Assembly: GCF_020297055.1 (NCBI RefSeq)
Contig: NZ_JAIXCQ010000001.1
Coordinates: forward strand, 124,001-188,000
DNA: 64,000 nucleotides
Direction of reading: 5' to 3'
Source: Isoptericola luteus
GTDB taxonomy: Bacteria; Actinomycetota; Actinomycetes; Actinomycetales; Cellulomonadaceae
Shown here: piece by piece, positions 50,146 to 60,154 of the stretch
How the letters are laid out: the number at the start of each line of letters is the position of its first letter
How positions within the stretch are numbered: the first letter of the stretch is position 1
The notes under the pieces: model-generated
The model's input: only the letters and a program-made list of their open reading frames with translations
What the model was told of the DNA's origin: nothing
Databases searched by the model: none
Program-made: the position numbers and the translations under genes

Positions 50146-51846
50146 ATGCACACCTACGTTCGGCGCGCGCTGCGCACAGCGCTCGTCACGGGCGGCCTCG
50201 TGGTCGCCGGGGCCGGGATGGCCCATGCTGCGGAGGGCGACGTGGATCGCCCCGTCGTCGACCTCACGGTCGGCGAGGACACGTCCGTCGACCTCAATCT
50301 GAGCGAGGTCACCGAAGAGGCTTCGGACGCCGAGCTCGACACCCCGGTCGACCTGCCCGAGGTCGACACGGCGCCGGTCGAGAAGGTCGTCGACGCCGCC
50401 GTCGGAGCCGAGGGCGTGGTGGACGACGTCGCCGGGACGGACGAGCCCTCCGGCACGACGACCGACGACCTGGTCGACACCGTCGCGCAGGACGTCGGCG
50501 ACACCGTCGCGGACGTGCAGGCCGGTGACGTCGAGGCCGTGGTCGCCGACGTCGTGGCCGACGACGGGATCGTCGACGACGCCGTCGAGGACGGCGCTGC
50601 GGACGCGGTCGAGGACGGCGCAGCCGACGCCGTCGCCGACGGTGCCGGCGCCGGTGAGGCTCTGGACCAGACGGTCGAGGAGGTGTCGGACACCGTGTCC
50701 GAGACCGGGGCCGCCGTGGACGACGTCGCCGGCTCCGGGACCGCCGTGCAGGACACACTCGACGGGCTGGTCGGTGAGGACGGGCTGGTGGACGACGTCG
50801 TCGGGGCGGACGTGCCCGAGGACGGCGTCACCGACCGAGCGGTCGAGGCGGCGCTGGACGACGTCGAGGCGACGGTCGAAGCCCTGGCCGCGGGTGACGT
50901 CGACCAGGTCGTGGACGAGGTCGTCGCACCGGAGGGGCTCCTCGACGACGTCCTGGAGGACCAGGGCGTCGACGCCGGCGTCGCGCAGATCTCGCAGACG
51001 TCCGGGTCGTTGGACGAGCTGCTCGGCACCGGGACGGCCGTCCAGGACGTCGCGGACGCTCTTGTCGGCGCGGATGCGCCGGCGGGCACGGACGGGCTGG
51101 TCGATGACGTCGTCGGGTCGGACGTGCCCGAGGACGGTGTGAGCGACCAGGTCGTGGAGGCGGTGGTCGAGGACCTCGACGGTGCGGCCGACGTGCTCGT
51201 GGCGGGTGACCTGCAGGGGGTGACCGACGCGGTGCTGGATGACGGCGGCGTGGTCGACGACCTCCTGGAGGACCAGGGTCTGGACTCCGTGCTGCAGGAC
51301 GTCGCGGACGCGACGGGGACGGAGGGTCTGGCCGGCGAGGAGGGGCTGGTCGATGACGTCGTCGGGTCGGACGTGCCCGAGGACGGTGTGAGCGACCAGG
51401 TCGTGGAGGCGGTGGTCGAGGACCTCGACGGTGCGGCCGACGCGCTCGTGGCGGGTGACCTCCCGGGCGTCTCGGACGGCGTGCTGGCTGACAGCGGGCT
51501 GGTGGACGACGTGCTGGAGAACGGCGACACGGCCGCTCCGGCGGACCCCGCCGACCCGGCGGACCCGGGCGACACCACGCCGGGCACCACGCCGGGCCCC
51601 GACGCGGGCCCCGGTGCTGACGCGTTCGTCGGGTCCGGCCCCGACGCGTTCGTGGCCACGGGCTCCGACGCGTCGGCGGGATCGCTCACCGGCACGGCAG
51701 CGACGTGGGAGACGTCGGCCGCCGGTGCGCTCGCGGCGACGGGAGCGGACCTGCGGCTGACGTGGCTCGCGCTGCTCCTGGTGCTGGTGGGAACGCCGCT
51801 GGTGCTGCGCCGTCGGGCACGAGAGGTGGTGCGCTCCACCTCCTGA
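50146..51846 (+). CDS. Acidic repeat surface protein with LAATG sorting signal
   Basis: 566 residues. Signal peptide 1-28 (cut AHA-AE). The mature part is extremely acidic, with about four repeats of about 80 residues centred on GLVDDVVGSDVPEDGV and VVEDLDGAADVLVAGDL. A Thr/Pro/Gly/Ala linker (about 463-525) spans the wall. The end has LAATG (529-533), a membrane segment and RRRARE, i.e. a class E sortase (LAxTG) anchor typical of high-GC actinobacteria. Ribosome site CAGGAGAA before ATG 50146. Possible calcium- or cation-binding surface adhesin; function unknown. Confidence 0.82.
   Translation: MHTYVRRALRTALVTGGLVVAGAGMAHAAEGDVDRPVVDLTVGEDTSVDLNLSEVTEEASDAELDTPVDLPEVDTAPVEKVVDAAVGAEGVVDDVAGTDEPSGTTTDDLVDTVAQDVGDTVADVQAGDVEAVVADVVADDGIVDDAVEDGAADAVEDGAADAVADGAGAGEALDQTVEEVSDTVSETGAAVDDVAGSGTAVQDTLDGLVGEDGLVDDVVGADVPEDGVTDRAVEAALDDVEATVEALAAGDVDQVVDEVVAPEGLLDDVLEDQGVDAGVAQISQTSGSLDELLGTGTAVQDVADALVGADAPAGTDGLVDDVVGSDVPEDGVSDQVVEAVVEDLDGAADVLVAGDLQGVTDAVLDDGGVVDDLLEDQGLDSVLQDVADATGTEGLAGEEGLVDDVVGSDVPEDGVSDQVVEAVVEDLDGAADALVAGDLPGVSDGVLADSGLVDDVLENGDTAAPADPADPADPGDTTPGTTPGPDAGPGADAFVGSGPDAFVATGSDASAGSLTGTAATWETSAAGALAATGADLRLTWLALLLVLVGTPLVLRRRAREVVRSTS
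51094..51461 (+). repeat. Near-identical internal repeat pair, 249-bp period
   Basis: The segment 51094-51212 recurs at 51343-51461 with a single mismatch (51194) over 119 bp, the first 100 bp being identical. The period of 249 bp keeps the reading frame (83 codons). Two more diverged copies lie upstream in the gene. Suggests recent duplication or gene conversion. Confidence 0.85.
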
Positions 51847-51857
51847 CAGACCCCCCA

Positions 51858-51879
51858 CCGGAGCCGTGAACGGTTCCGG
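51858..51879 (+). terminator. Hairpin after the surface-protein gene
   Basis: ccggagccg (51858-51866) pairs with cggttccgg (51871-51879) with one mismatch across a TGAA loop; flanking CCCC and GGGG extend the stem. Lies 12 bp after the stop. Confidence 0.65.
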
Positions 51880-52041
51880 ACGGGGTGGAGCGGGCACGGC
51901 CGTCGCTGGGGAGCGGAGCGGCCCGTGCCTGTCCCACCCCGGCCGGGGTCGGCGGCGGGGCAGGGCGCAGGGGGCTCGGCCGCGTCGCGCACGGCTCCGG
52001 CACGGGGCCGCTCAGGGGCACGCTCGCCTACGCTGGCGGGC

Positions 52042-53367
52042 GTGCCCCGCCTGATCGCCGACCTCACGCCGCTGCGGGTCTCCCCGGAGTACCGCCGGCT
52101 GTGGTGGGGCCTCGGGGTGTCGAACATCGGTACGCAGATCACGGTGGTCGCGGTGGGCCTGCAGGTGTACGCGCTCACCGGGTCCACGCTGGCGGTCGGG
52201 ACGCTCGGCATCGCGGCGCTCGTGCCGCTCGTCGCGCTCGGCCTGTACGGCGGGGCGCTGGTGGACCACTACGACCGGCGCACGGTGTCGCTGCTTGCGT
52301 CGACCGTGCTGTGGCTGGTGACAGCCGGCATCGCCGCGCAGGCCTGGCTCGACGTCGGCTCGGTGAACCTGCTCTACGGGCTCGTCGCGCTGCAGTCCGC
52401 GGCGTTCGCGATCAACAACCCGGCGCGGATGGCGATCCTGCCGCGCCTGCTGGAGCCGCAGCTCATGCCCGCGGCGAACGCGCTGCAGACGCTGTCGATG
52501 AACGTGGCACTCACGGGCGGTCCGCTGCTGGGCGCCATCCTCGTGGCCCGGCTCGGGTACGAGTGGGCGTACACGCTCGACGCGCTGCTCTTCATGGTGG
52601 CGCTGTGGGCGGTGTGGCGGCTGCCCCATCTTCCGCCCGAGCCCGTCGACGGCACGGGCGGCGCCGACGGTACCGACGGGGCGGGGCCGGTCGCGCGACG
52701 CCGCGTGGTCGGCCTGTCCTCCGTGCTGGACGGGCTGCGCTACCTCGCGACGCGGCCCAACGTGCGCACCACGTTCCTCGTGGACCTCGCGGCGATGGTG
52801 CTCGCGTTCCCCCGGGTGCTGTGGCCAGCGGCGGGCGCGCTCTACCTGGGCGGTGGCGAGACGACGACGGGCGTGCTGGCGGCCGGGTTCGCCGTCGGCG
52901 GCATCCTCGCCAGCGTGTTCTCCGGCGGGCTGGTCCGCGTGCGCTGGCAGGGACGCATCATCGTCTGGGCGATCACGTCGTGGGGGCTGTGCGTCGCGGC
53001 ATTCGGTGCCGTGCTCGTGCTGGTGAGGCCGGGCGCCCCCGCGACGGTGCGCTGGGGCGCCGTCGTGTTGGCCGGGCTGGCGCTGCTCGCGGCGGGCGCG
53101 TCGGACGCCGTCTCGTCGGTGTTCCGGCAGTCGATCCTGCAGACCGCCACCCCAGACCACCTCCGTGGGCGGCTCCAGGGCGTGTTCATTGTCGTCGTCG
53201 CGGGCGGCCCCCGGCTGGGCGAGATGGTGCTCGGCGCGGAGGCGACGTGGTTCGGCGAGGGCTGGGCCGCCGTCGCGGGCGGGCTCGCGTGCGTGGTGGT
53301 GCTGTGGCTCGTGGTGCGCTCGCAGCCCCGCTTCTGGCGCTACGACGCCCACCACCCCGAGCCGTAG
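52042..53367 (+). CDS. MFS transporter, EntS type
   Basis: 441 residues with 11 to 12 predicted membrane segments. SPEYRRLWWGLGVSNIGTQ and YGGALVDHYDRRTVSLL (motif A region) are typical of the EntS/DHA3 exporter group that pumps siderophores or drugs. Substrate unknown. GTG 52042 is supported by TACGCT (52029-52034) 7 nt upstream. The 195-bp gap before it holds the hairpin at 51858 and otherwise nothing recognised. Confidence 0.88.
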   Translation: MPRLIADLTPLRVSPEYRRLWWGLGVSNIGTQITVVAVGLQVYALTGSTLAVGTLGIAALVPLVALGLYGGALVDHYDRRTVSLLASTVLWLVTAGIAAQAWLDVGSVNLLYGLVALQSAAFAINNPARMAILPRLLEPQLMPAANALQTLSMNVALTGGPLLGAILVARLGYEWAYTLDALLFMVALWAVWRLPHLPPEPVDGTGGADGTDGAGPVARRRVVGLSSVLDGLRYLATRPNVRTTFLVDLAAMVLAFPRVLWPAAGALYLGGGETTTGVLAAGFAVGGILASVFSGGLVRVRWQGRIIVWAITSWGLCVAAFGAVLVLVRPGAPATVRWGAVVLAGLALLAAGASDAVSSVFRQSILQTATPDHLRGRLQGVFIVVVAGGPRLGEMVLGAEATWFGEGWAAVAGGLACVVVLWLVVRSQPRFWRYDAHHPEP

Positions 53368-53414
53368 CCCGGGCCCGTCGTGGTCGTCGGGTCCATCGTG
53401 GTCGGCCCCGTCGT

Positions 53415-54680
53415 TCAGACCGTCGTGAGGGCGGCGTGAGGGCGCCGACGGCGCATGCTCGGCAGGGCCGCCAGCGCGAGGAGTGCGCACAGCCAGCCGC
53501 CCGACATCGTCACGAGGAAGCCTGCGTGGGAGTCCACGGCGTCCACGGCGGACCCGGCGAGCCACGACCCCAGCGAGACGCCGACGCCGAGCGCCGTGCC
53601 CACCCAGGTGAGCCCTTCGGTGAGCTGGTGGGGCGCGACCAGCGCCTGCACCAGGGCGTTGCCGTTGATGAGCGTGGGGGCGATGGCGAACCCGGCCACG
53701 AACATCACGGCACCCAGCGCCACGAGGTCCTGCACGAAGAAGAACAGCGAGACCCCGACGGCGATGCCGCCCGCCCCGATGACGAACCGGGTCGACAGGG
53801 GAGAGACCCAGTGCCTCGCGCCGTAGGCGAGGCCCGACACGAGCGAGCCGAACGCGAAGCACGCCAGCACCAGCCCGGCTCGGCCCTTGACGCCCTGCTC
53901 GTCGGCGAAGGCGACGGTCGCGACGTCGCTCGAGCCGAACATGACGCCCATGGCGACGAAGACCACCGCGAGCACCGGCATCCCCGGCATGCGGATCGCG
54001 GACCTGCCCTCGAGCGCGCGCACCTCCGGCGTCTGGACCGTGGCCACCACCTGCGCGTCGTCCGACGCCGCGACGCGCCCGGTCGCGGGCGGCTCGGTGC
54101 GCCGCTGCGCGAGGAACCACGCCGCCCCGCCGCCGCCGACGACGGCCGCGACCAGCAGGCCGCCGGAGGCCACGACGCTCGTGGCGAGCACGGTCGCGAG
54201 CACCGGGCCCACGATGAAGACCAGCTCGTCCAGCGCCGACTCGAGCGAGAACGCGGTGTGCACGCGCCGGGGCTCGGGCAGCGCGTACGACCAGCGCGCG
54301 CGGGCGAGCGACCCGTAGGAGCCCTGGCTGGCGCCGCCCACCGCGGCGCAGACCCACAGCACCCACTCGGGGGCGCCGAGCGCGGCGGCCACGACCAGGC
54401 CGAGCAGGCCGATCGTCGTCAGCACGAGCATCGGGGTCATGACGCGCGCCTGGCCGGTGCGGTCGACCAGGCGGGCGATCTGCGGTGCCACGAGCGCCTG
54501 GGCCACGACGAGCACCGCCGAGACCCGGCCGGCCATCGCGTACGAGCCGTACAGGCCCTGGACCATGAGGATCGTGCCGATCCCGATCATCGACATCGGC
54601 AGGCGCGCGAGCGTCCCTGCGGCGGAGAAGCGCAGGGCGCCCGGCACGCTCAGCACGTCGAGGTACGGGTTGCGCGGCAC
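53415..54680 (-). CDS. MFS transporter
   Basis: 421 residues, 12 predicted membrane segments with a polar central loop (about 185-225). LVDRTGQARVMTPML is the motif A loop and ARWSYALPEPRRVHTAFSLE the loop between segments 4 and 5. Substrate unknown. GTG 54680 lies 6 nt after GAGAAT, a weak -10. Convergent with the EntS-type gene and divergent from the GNAT gene. Confidence 0.86.
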   Translation of the reverse strand: MPRNPYLDVLSVPGALRFSAAGTLARLPMSMIGIGTILMVQGLYGSYAMAGRVSAVLVVAQALVAPQIARLVDRTGQARVMTPMLVLTTIGLLGLVVAAALGAPEWVLWVCAAVGGASQGSYGSLARARWSYALPEPRRVHTAFSLESALDELVFIVGPVLATVLATSVVASGGLLVAAVVGGGGAAWFLAQRRTEPPATGRVAASDDAQVVATVQTPEVRALEGRSAIRMPGMPVLAVVFVAMGVMFGSSDVATVAFADEQGVKGRAGLVLACFAFGSLVSGLAYGARHWVSPLSTRFVIGAGGIAVGVSLFFFVQDLVALGAVMFVAGFAIAPTLINGNALVQALVAPHQLTEGLTWVGTALGVGVSLGSWLAGSAVDAVDSHAGFLVTMSGGWLCALLALAALPSMRRRRPHAALTTV

Positions 54681-54737
54681 CCCCGGATTCTCGCACCGGG
54701 GCGGGACAACGGCGCCACGACGGGCCAGGATGGGGGC

Positions 54738-55046
54738 ATGGCAGACACCGCAGCCGAGATCACCGTCGTCGACGACCCCGCCGGGCAGGTCTTCCGGGCC
54801 AGCCTCGCCGACGGCACCGCCGTCGGTGGTGCGTACTACGAGCGCGAGGGCGACGTCGTGACGTTCACGCACACCGAGGTGGACCCCGCGTTCGAGGGCC
54901 AGGGGATCGGGTCGCAGCTGGCCGCGGGCGCGCTCGGGCTGGTGCGCGACGCCGGCGGGCGGATCGTGCCGCTGTGCCCGTTCATCAAGAAGTACGTCGA
55001 GCGCCACCCGGAGCACGCCGACCTGCTGGCGCACCCGGCGGGTTGA
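54738..55046 (+). CDS. GNAT-like N-acetyltransferase, YjdJ type
   Basis: 102 residues. A compact GNAT-like fold: YYEREGDVVTFTHTEVDPAF, acetyl-CoA loop EGQGIGSQLAAGAL, and the end PLCPFIKKYVERHPEHADL. This short form is the YjdJ/Gcn5-related family found widely without known substrate. ATG 54738 follows CAGGAT by 6 nt, a possible leaderless start. Convergent with pgm, with 18 bp between stops. Confidence 0.9.
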   Translation: MADTAAEITVVDDPAGQVFRASLADGTAVGGAYYEREGDVVTFTHTEVDPAFEGQGIGSQLAAGALGLVRDAGGRIVPLCPFIKKYVERHPEHADLLAHPAG

Positions 55047-55064
55047 GCCCCGGGCGGGGACCGC

Positions 55065-56753
55065 TCAGGCGTCGCCGAGGGAGCCGTCGACCAGCTCCTT
55101 GGCCGCCGCCTGCACCTCGGCGAGGTGGTCGGCGGACACGAACGACTCCGCGTAGATCTTGTACACGTCTTCCGTGCCGGACGGACGGGCGGCGAACCAG
55201 GCGTTCTCGGTGGTCACCTTGAGGCCGCCGATCTTCGCGCCGTTGCCCGGCGCCTCGGTGAGGGTCGCGGTGATCTCCTGGCCCGCGAGGGTCGTGGACG
55301 TGACCTGGTCGGGGGACAGCGCCGATAGCCTCGCCTTCTGCTCCCGCGACGCCGGGGCGTCCACGCGGGCGTACCAGGACTCGCCGTGCAGGGCGACGAG
55401 GTCGGCGTGGTGCTCCGACGGGGTGCGACCGGTGGTCGCGATGATCTCCGACGCGAGCAGGGCCAGCAGCAGCCCGTCCTTGTCGGTGGACCACACGCGG
55501 CCGTCCCGGCGCAGGAACGACGCCCCGGCGGACTCCTCCCCGCCGAACCCGACGTCGCCGGTCAGCAGGCCGGGCACGAACCACTTGAAGCCCACCGGCA
55601 CCTCGACGAGCCGCCGGCCGAGGCCCGTCGCGACCCGGTCGATGAGCGCCGACGACACCAGGGTCTTGCCGATCGCCGCGTCATCGGGCCAGGCGGGCCT
55701 CGCCCCGCCGTACAGGTAGTCGATGGCGACGGCGAGGAAGTGGTTCGGGTTCATCAGGCCGCCGTCGGGCGTGACGATGCCGTGCCGGTCGGCATCCGCG
55801 TCGTTGCCCGTCGCGACGTCGAACGGTGCGGGCCCGCCGTCGCCGGTCATGCCCTCCACGAGCGACGCCATCGCGTACGGCGACGAGCAGTCCATGCGGA
55901 TCTTGCCGTCCCAGTCGAGCGTCATGAACGCCCAGCGCGGGTCCACCTGCGGGTTCACGACGGTGAGGTCGAGGTCGTAGCGGTCGGCGATCGCGCCCCA
56001 GTACTCGACGGACGCGCCGCCGAGCGGGTCGGCGCCGATGCGCACCCCCGCCGCGCGGATCGCCTCCACGTCGACGACGTTCGCCAGGTCGTCGACGTAC
56101 GTCGTGAGGAAGTCGTGCCGGTGCGTCGTCTCGGCGTCGAGCGCCGCCTCGAGCGAGACGCGGCGCACCGACGCGAGCCCGCCCGCGCGCAGGATCTCGT
56201 TCGCGCGGTCCGCGATCCACCCCGTCGCCTCGGACCCCGCGGGCCCGCCGTGCGGAGGGTTGTACTTGAAGCCGCCGTCGCGCGGCGGGTTGTGCGACGG
56301 CGTGACGACGATGCCGTCCGCGGCGCCCGGGCCCTCGGCGCGCACACCCTCGTCGGTGGCCGCACCGTTGTGGATGAGGATCGACTGCGAGACCGCGGGC
56401 GTCGGAGTGAACGAGTCGCGCGCGTCGACCATGACGGTGACGCCGGCTGCGGCGAGCACCTCGAGTGCCGTCTGCCACGCGGGCAGGGACAGCGCGTGCG
56501 TGTCACGGCCGATGAACAGCGGGCCGTCCGTGCCCTGCGACGCGCGGTACTCCACGATCGCCTGCGTGATCGCGGCGATGTGCGCCTCGTTGAACGCGGA
56601 GTCCAGGCTCGACCCGCGGTGGCCCGACGTCCCGAACACCACCTGCTGGGCCGGGTCGTCCGGGTCGGGCGTGAGGTCGTAGTACGCCCCCACCACCCGG
56701 TCGACGTCGATGAGGTCGGAGTCCTGGGCCGGCTGTCCCGCGCGCTCGTGCAT
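55065..56753 (-). CDS. pgm: Phosphoglucomutase (alpha-D-glucose-phosphate specific)
   Basis: 562 residues, the usual length. Catalytic phosphoserine Ser153 in VVTPSHNPP, Mg-binding loop [10 protein letters not shown], sugar-binding GGEESAG region and phosphate-binding loop [12 protein letters not shown] near the C-terminus are all present. Interconverts glucose-1- and glucose-6-phosphate, linking galactose and glycogen metabolism to glycolysis, and so serves galactan catabolism too. Divergent from the rhodanese gene with 35 bp between starts. Confidence 0.96.
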   Translation of the reverse strand: MHERAGQPAQDSDLIDVDRVVGAYYDLTPDPDDPAQQVVFGTSGHRGSSLDSAFNEAHIAAITQAIVEYRASQGTDGPLFIGRDTHALSLPAWQTALEVLAAAGVTVMVDARDSFTPTPAVSQSILIHNGAATDEGVRAEGPGAADGIVVTPSHNPPRDGGFKYNPPHGGPAGSEATGWIADRANEILRAGGLASVRRVSLEAALDAETTHRHDFLTTYVDDLANVVDVEAIRAAGVRIGADPLGGASVEYWGAIADRYDLDLTVVNPQVDPRWAFMTLDWDGKIRMDCSSPYAMASLVEGMTGDGGPAPFDVATGNDADADRHGIVTPDGGLMNPNHFLAVAIDYLYGGARPAWPDDAAIGKTLVSSALIDRVATGLGRRLVEVPVGFKWFVPGLLTGDVGFGGEESAGASFLRRDGRVWSTDKDGLLLALLASEIIATTGRTPSEHHADLVALHGESWYARVDAPASREQKARLSALSPDQVTSTTLAGQEITATLTEAPGNGAKIGGLKVTTENAWFAARPSGTEDVYKIYAESFVSADHLAEVQAAAKELVDGSLGDA

Positions 56754-56788
56754 GGGATCGATACTGCCAGGCCGCCTACCCTGGGGGC

Positions 56789-57121
56789 ATGTTCTCGCAG
56801 CAGCCAGATGTGCCGACCCTCGACGTGCGCGACCTCGACGCGGCGGCGCCGCTCCCCGCGGGCGCGACCCTGCTGGACGTCCGCGAGCAGGACGAGTGGG
56901 ACGCCGGGCACGCGGTCGGTGCGGTGCACATCCCGCTCGCCCAGCTTCCCGTGCGCTGCGCCGAGCTCGACGGGGACACGCAGATCTACGTCGTGTGCCA
57001 CTCGGGCGGGCGGTCGGCGCAGGCCACGCGGTTCCTCGTGGAGGCCGTCGGGTACGACGCGGTCAACCTCGACGGCGGCATGGTCGCGTGGTCGTACCGC
57101 GGGCTGCCGATGGAGGCCTGA
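56789..57121 (+). CDS. Single-domain rhodanese
   Basis: 110 residues. Rhodanese fold with [16 protein letters not shown] and the active-site loop [12 protein letters not shown], Cys70 as persulfide carrier. Sulfur transfer or redox role; partner unknown. ATG 56789 is supported by TACCCT (56777-56782) 6 nt upstream, a leaderless layout. Stop is 4 bp from the convergent nhaC stop. Confidence 0.93.
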   Translation: MFSQQPDVPTLDVRDLDAAAPLPAGATLLDVREQDEWDAGHAVGAVHIPLAQLPVRCAELDGDTQIYVVCHSGGRSAQATRFLVEAVGYDAVNLDGGMVAWSYRGLPMEA

Positions 57122-57125
57122 GGGC

Positions 57126-58721
57126 TCAGGCGGCGTCGGGCTCCGGCGCCTGGACGGCGGCGACCTGCGTCGTCGACGCCCGCACCACGACGGCGAACAC
57201 CGCGAGCCCCGCGAGCGTGACCAGCAGGCCGACGAGCGTGCCGGCGCCGAGCGCGACCGCGACGTAGCCGAGCAGCGCGCACCCGGCCGCGACCGCGGCG
57301 TAGGGCAGCTGCGTGAGCACGTGGGTGATGACGTTGCAGCCGGCCCCGGTGGCGGACAGGATCGTCGTGTCCGAGATCGGTGAGGCATGGTCCCCCGCGA
57401 CGGCGCCGGCCAGCACCGCACCCATGGCGGGCAGCAGCAGCTCGGGCGAGCTGGTGGAGGCGACGATGCCGCCCACCAGGGGCAGCAGCAGCCCGAACGA
57501 GCCCCACGACGTGCCGGTCGCGAACGCCATGGCGAGCGCGACGACGAAGACCAGCGGCACCAGCCACGCCGTCGGGATGCTCGCCCCCTCGACGAGGTCC
57601 CCGAGGTACGCCCCGGTGCCGAGCTCGTCGACCAGGGTGGCCAGCATCCAGGCGAGCACGAGGATCTCGATGGCGGGCAGCATCGAGCGCGCGCCCTCGA
57701 CCCAGCCCCGGCCGAAGGTGCCGGCCGCGAACCTCGGGTTGGGCGCCGTGTACCTCAGGTAGAGCAGGGCCGCCGAGACGAGGCCCGCGATCCCTCCCCA
57801 CACCAGGGCCTGCGCGGAGTCCGTCGCGGCGAGCACCTCGACGGGGTCCCAGGACCCGGAGCCGACGTGGCCGGTCCACGCGATCCCGGCGACCACGCCG
57901 AGCACCAGCAGCACGAACGGGACGACGAGGGCCCGCTTGGCCCCGGGACGGTGCACGGGCAGGTCCTCCGACAGCCGGCCCGGCAGGTCCGTGCCTTCCG
58001 CGTAGGGGCGCCCGTCGGTGACGGCACGCCGTTCCTCGCGGCGCATCGGGGCCAGGTCGAGGCCGAACAGCGCCACGAGCCAGACCAGCACCAGGGCGGC
58101 GATCGCGTAGTAGTTGGCCGCGGCGGCGCCGAGGAACGCCTCGACGCTGCCCAGGCCGAGGCCTGCGGCTGCCACGATCGGGACCATCAGCCCCATGATG
58201 TACGCGCCCCAGCTCGAGATGGGTGCGAGCACCGACACCGGGGCCGACGTCGAGTCGATGATGTACGCGAGCTTGGCGCGGGAGACCTGCTGCCGGTCGG
58301 TGACCGGGCGGCTCACCTGCCCGACGGCGAGGGCGTTGAAGTAGTCGTCGATGAAGATGATGATGCCGAGCACGGCGGGCAGCACCTGGGCACCGCGACG
58401 GCTGCGGATGCGCACCATCGCCCAGTCCGCGAACGCCTGCGTGCCGCCCGACATCATGACGAACGCCGTCGTCACCCCCAGCATCAGCAGGAACGCCAGG
58501 ATGGAGACGTTCGAGGCGTTCAGTGCGCCGTCCACCCAGAAGATGCCCGCGAACGCGCCCCAGAGGAGCCGTAGCGTCTCCAGCGGCGCGAGCTCGGCGA
58601 TGAGCAGGGCGGCGGCCAGCGCACCGGCGCCGAGGCTCACGAGCACCTTCTTGGTGATCACGACGAGCGCGATCGCCACCAGGGGTGGCAGGAGCACGAG
58701 CGCGGGATACGTCTCGATCAC
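57126..58721 (-). CDS. NhaC-family Na+/H+ antiporter
   Basis: 531 residues with 12 or more predicted membrane segments. IIIFIDDYFNALAVGQVSRP and DSTSAPVSVLAPISSWGAY are hallmark segments of the NhaC family, as is GDHASPISDTTILSATGAGC; the Asp pair in FIDDYFN is a likely ion-binding site. Exchanges external H+ for internal Na+ or moves amino acids in related members. GTG 58721 is supported by TAGCAT (58729-58734) 7 nt upstream. Confidence 0.92.
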   Translation of the reverse strand: MIETYPALVLLPPLVAIALVVITKKVLVSLGAGALAAALLIAELAPLETLRLLWGAFAGIFWVDGALNASNVSILAFLLMLGVTTAFVMMSGGTQAFADWAMVRIRSRRGAQVLPAVLGIIIFIDDYFNALAVGQVSRPVTDRQQVSRAKLAYIIDSTSAPVSVLAPISSWGAYIMGLMVPIVAAAGLGLGSVEAFLGAAAANYYAIAALVLVWLVALFGLDLAPMRREERRAVTDGRPYAEGTDLPGRLSEDLPVHRPGAKRALVVPFVLLVLGVVAGIAWTGHVGSGSWDPVEVLAATDSAQALVWGGIAGLVSAALLYLRYTAPNPRFAAGTFGRGWVEGARSMLPAIEILVLAWMLATLVDELGTGAYLGDLVEGASIPTAWLVPLVFVVALAMAFATGTSWGSFGLLLPLVGGIVASTSSPELLLPAMGAVLAGAVAGDHASPISDTTILSATGAGCNVITHVLTQLPYAAVAAGCALLGYVAVALGAGTLVGLLVTLAGLAVFAVVVRASTTQVAAVQAPEPDAA

Positions 58722-58780
58722 CCGGTCGATGCTACGCGCGGGTCGTGGTCGGTCACCGGCCGGACGGCGGCGGGCGGGGA

Positions 58781-60154
58781 TCAGTCGAAGTAGCGTGGCA
58801 CGTCCAGCGGCCCGCCCTGGGCGGTGAACTCGTCGTGCACGGCGGCGCGCAGGGCGTCGTCGCTCAGGTACTCGAGCGCCACGAGCGCGAGGCCGACGGC
58901 GCTGTCGACGGCGGCCGGGACGGCGCCGGGCCCGCCGGCGGCGGCGGCGAACTCCGCGGTGTGCAGCGCGACGTCGGGGCTCGAGACCTGGACGAGCGGG
59001 TGGATTCCCGGCACGCGGAACGACACGTTGCCGAAGTCGGTGGAGGCGGCGATGGTCTCGGAGACCACCCCGGGCGCGAGCGGGTCCCGGCCGCGTCGCC
59101 GCTGCGCAGCCACCCAGCGCCGCGTGAGCGCGGAGTTGGTGCGCACCGGCAGGCTCGGCAGGGCGCCGTCGTCCCACGCGATCGTCACCTCGGTGCCGGT
59201 CATGAGCGCCGCGCCGCGGGCGATGTCGTCCAGCCGGGCCGACAGGTCGCGCAGGGTGTCGGGGTATTTCGAGCGCGCGTACAGGTGCATGACGGCACGC
59301 TCCGTGATGACGCTGGGCCGGGTGCCGCCCTCGACGATCGTGGCGTGGACGCGGTCGACGGGCGGCATCTGCTGCCGGAGCAGGCCGATGCCCTGGTAGG
59401 CGAGGTTCGCCGCGTCCAGCGCGTTGCGTCCCATGAACGGCACGGACGACGCGTGCGCGGCCCGGCCGGTGAACGTCCAGGTGAGCAGGCGCCGGCCCAG
59501 CCACACCTGGTCCGCGACGTCCTGCCCGTACGGGTGCACCATGATCGCCGCGTCGACGTCGTCGAGCGCCCCGGCGCGCGCCAGCAGCTCCTTGCCCGTG
59601 CGCCCCTCCTCGGCCGGCGTGCCGAGCAGCACGACCCGGCCGGCGGGCGCGTCGTCGGCGGCCATCACCCGGGCCAGCACGAGGAACGCTCCGACCCCCG
59701 CCGCGGCGATGACGTTGTGCCCGCAGGCGTGCCCGATGACGGGCAGGGCGTCGTACTCGGCGCAGACGGCGATCGTCGGGCCGTCGTCGCCGGTGCCCGG
59801 GCCCGCACCCCGGGCGGCGCCCGCGCCGCGGAGCTCGGCGCGGAACGCCGTCGGGAGGCCGTGCACGCCGAGCTCCGCGTCGATCCCGTGCCGCGCCAGC
59901 ACCTCGAGGAGCACCGCGGCGCTGCGGTGCTCCTCGAACGCCGGTTCCGGGTCGGCGTGCAGCCGCTCGACGATCTCCCGCAGGTCGGGCTCGAGCGCCT
60001 CGGCGGCGCGCTCGACGACGTCCGCCACGCCGTCGGCCAGGAGCGACGGCACGTCACCGGGCAGCGTCGTCGACCGGCGCCGGTGCTCGGCCTCCGCGGC
60101 GAGGTGGTCGAGGTAGGCGGTGCTCAGCCGGTCGGGAGGGGGCGACGGGGTCAT
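58781..60154 (-). CDS. M20-family amidohydrolase
   Basis: 457 residues, cytoplasmic. M20D features: CAEYDALPVIGHACGHNVIA (metal ligands His/Asp), GTPAEEGRTGKELLARAG, and HPYGQD; the dimerisation domain follows (about 205-330, GRAAHASSVPFMGRNALDA). Close in type to aminobenzoyl-glutamate or p-aminobenzoate amidohydrolases (AbgB-like). ATG 60154 is supported by TACGAT (60161-60166) 6 nt upstream. Confidence 0.92.
   Translation of the reverse strand: MTPSPPPDRLSTAYLDHLAAEAEHRRRSTTLPGDVPSLLADGVADVVERAAEALEPDLREIVERLHADPEPAFEEHRSAAVLLEVLARHGIDAELGVHGLPTAFRAELRGAGAARGAGPGTGDDGPTIAVCAEYDALPVIGHACGHNVIAAAGVGAFLVLARVMAADDAPAGRVVLLGTPAEEGRTGKELLARAGALDDVDAAIMVHPYGQDVADQVWLGRRLLTWTFTGRAAHASSVPFMGRNALDAANLAYQGIGLLRQQMPPVDRVHATIVEGGTRPSVITERAVMHLYARSKYPDTLRDLSARLDDIARGAALMTGTEVTIAWDDGALPSLPVRTNSALTRRWVAAQRRRGRDPLAPGVVSETIAASTDFGNVSFRVPGIHPLVQVSSPDVALHTAEFAAAAGGPGAVPAAVDSAVGLALVALEYLSDDALRAAVHDEFTAQGGPLDVPRYFD

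Noticed and set aside
51885-55046. 1053-codon plus-strand frame ending in the GNAT gene
   Set aside because: Only the last 102 codons show real protein character; the rest overlaps the two MFS genes in other frames.
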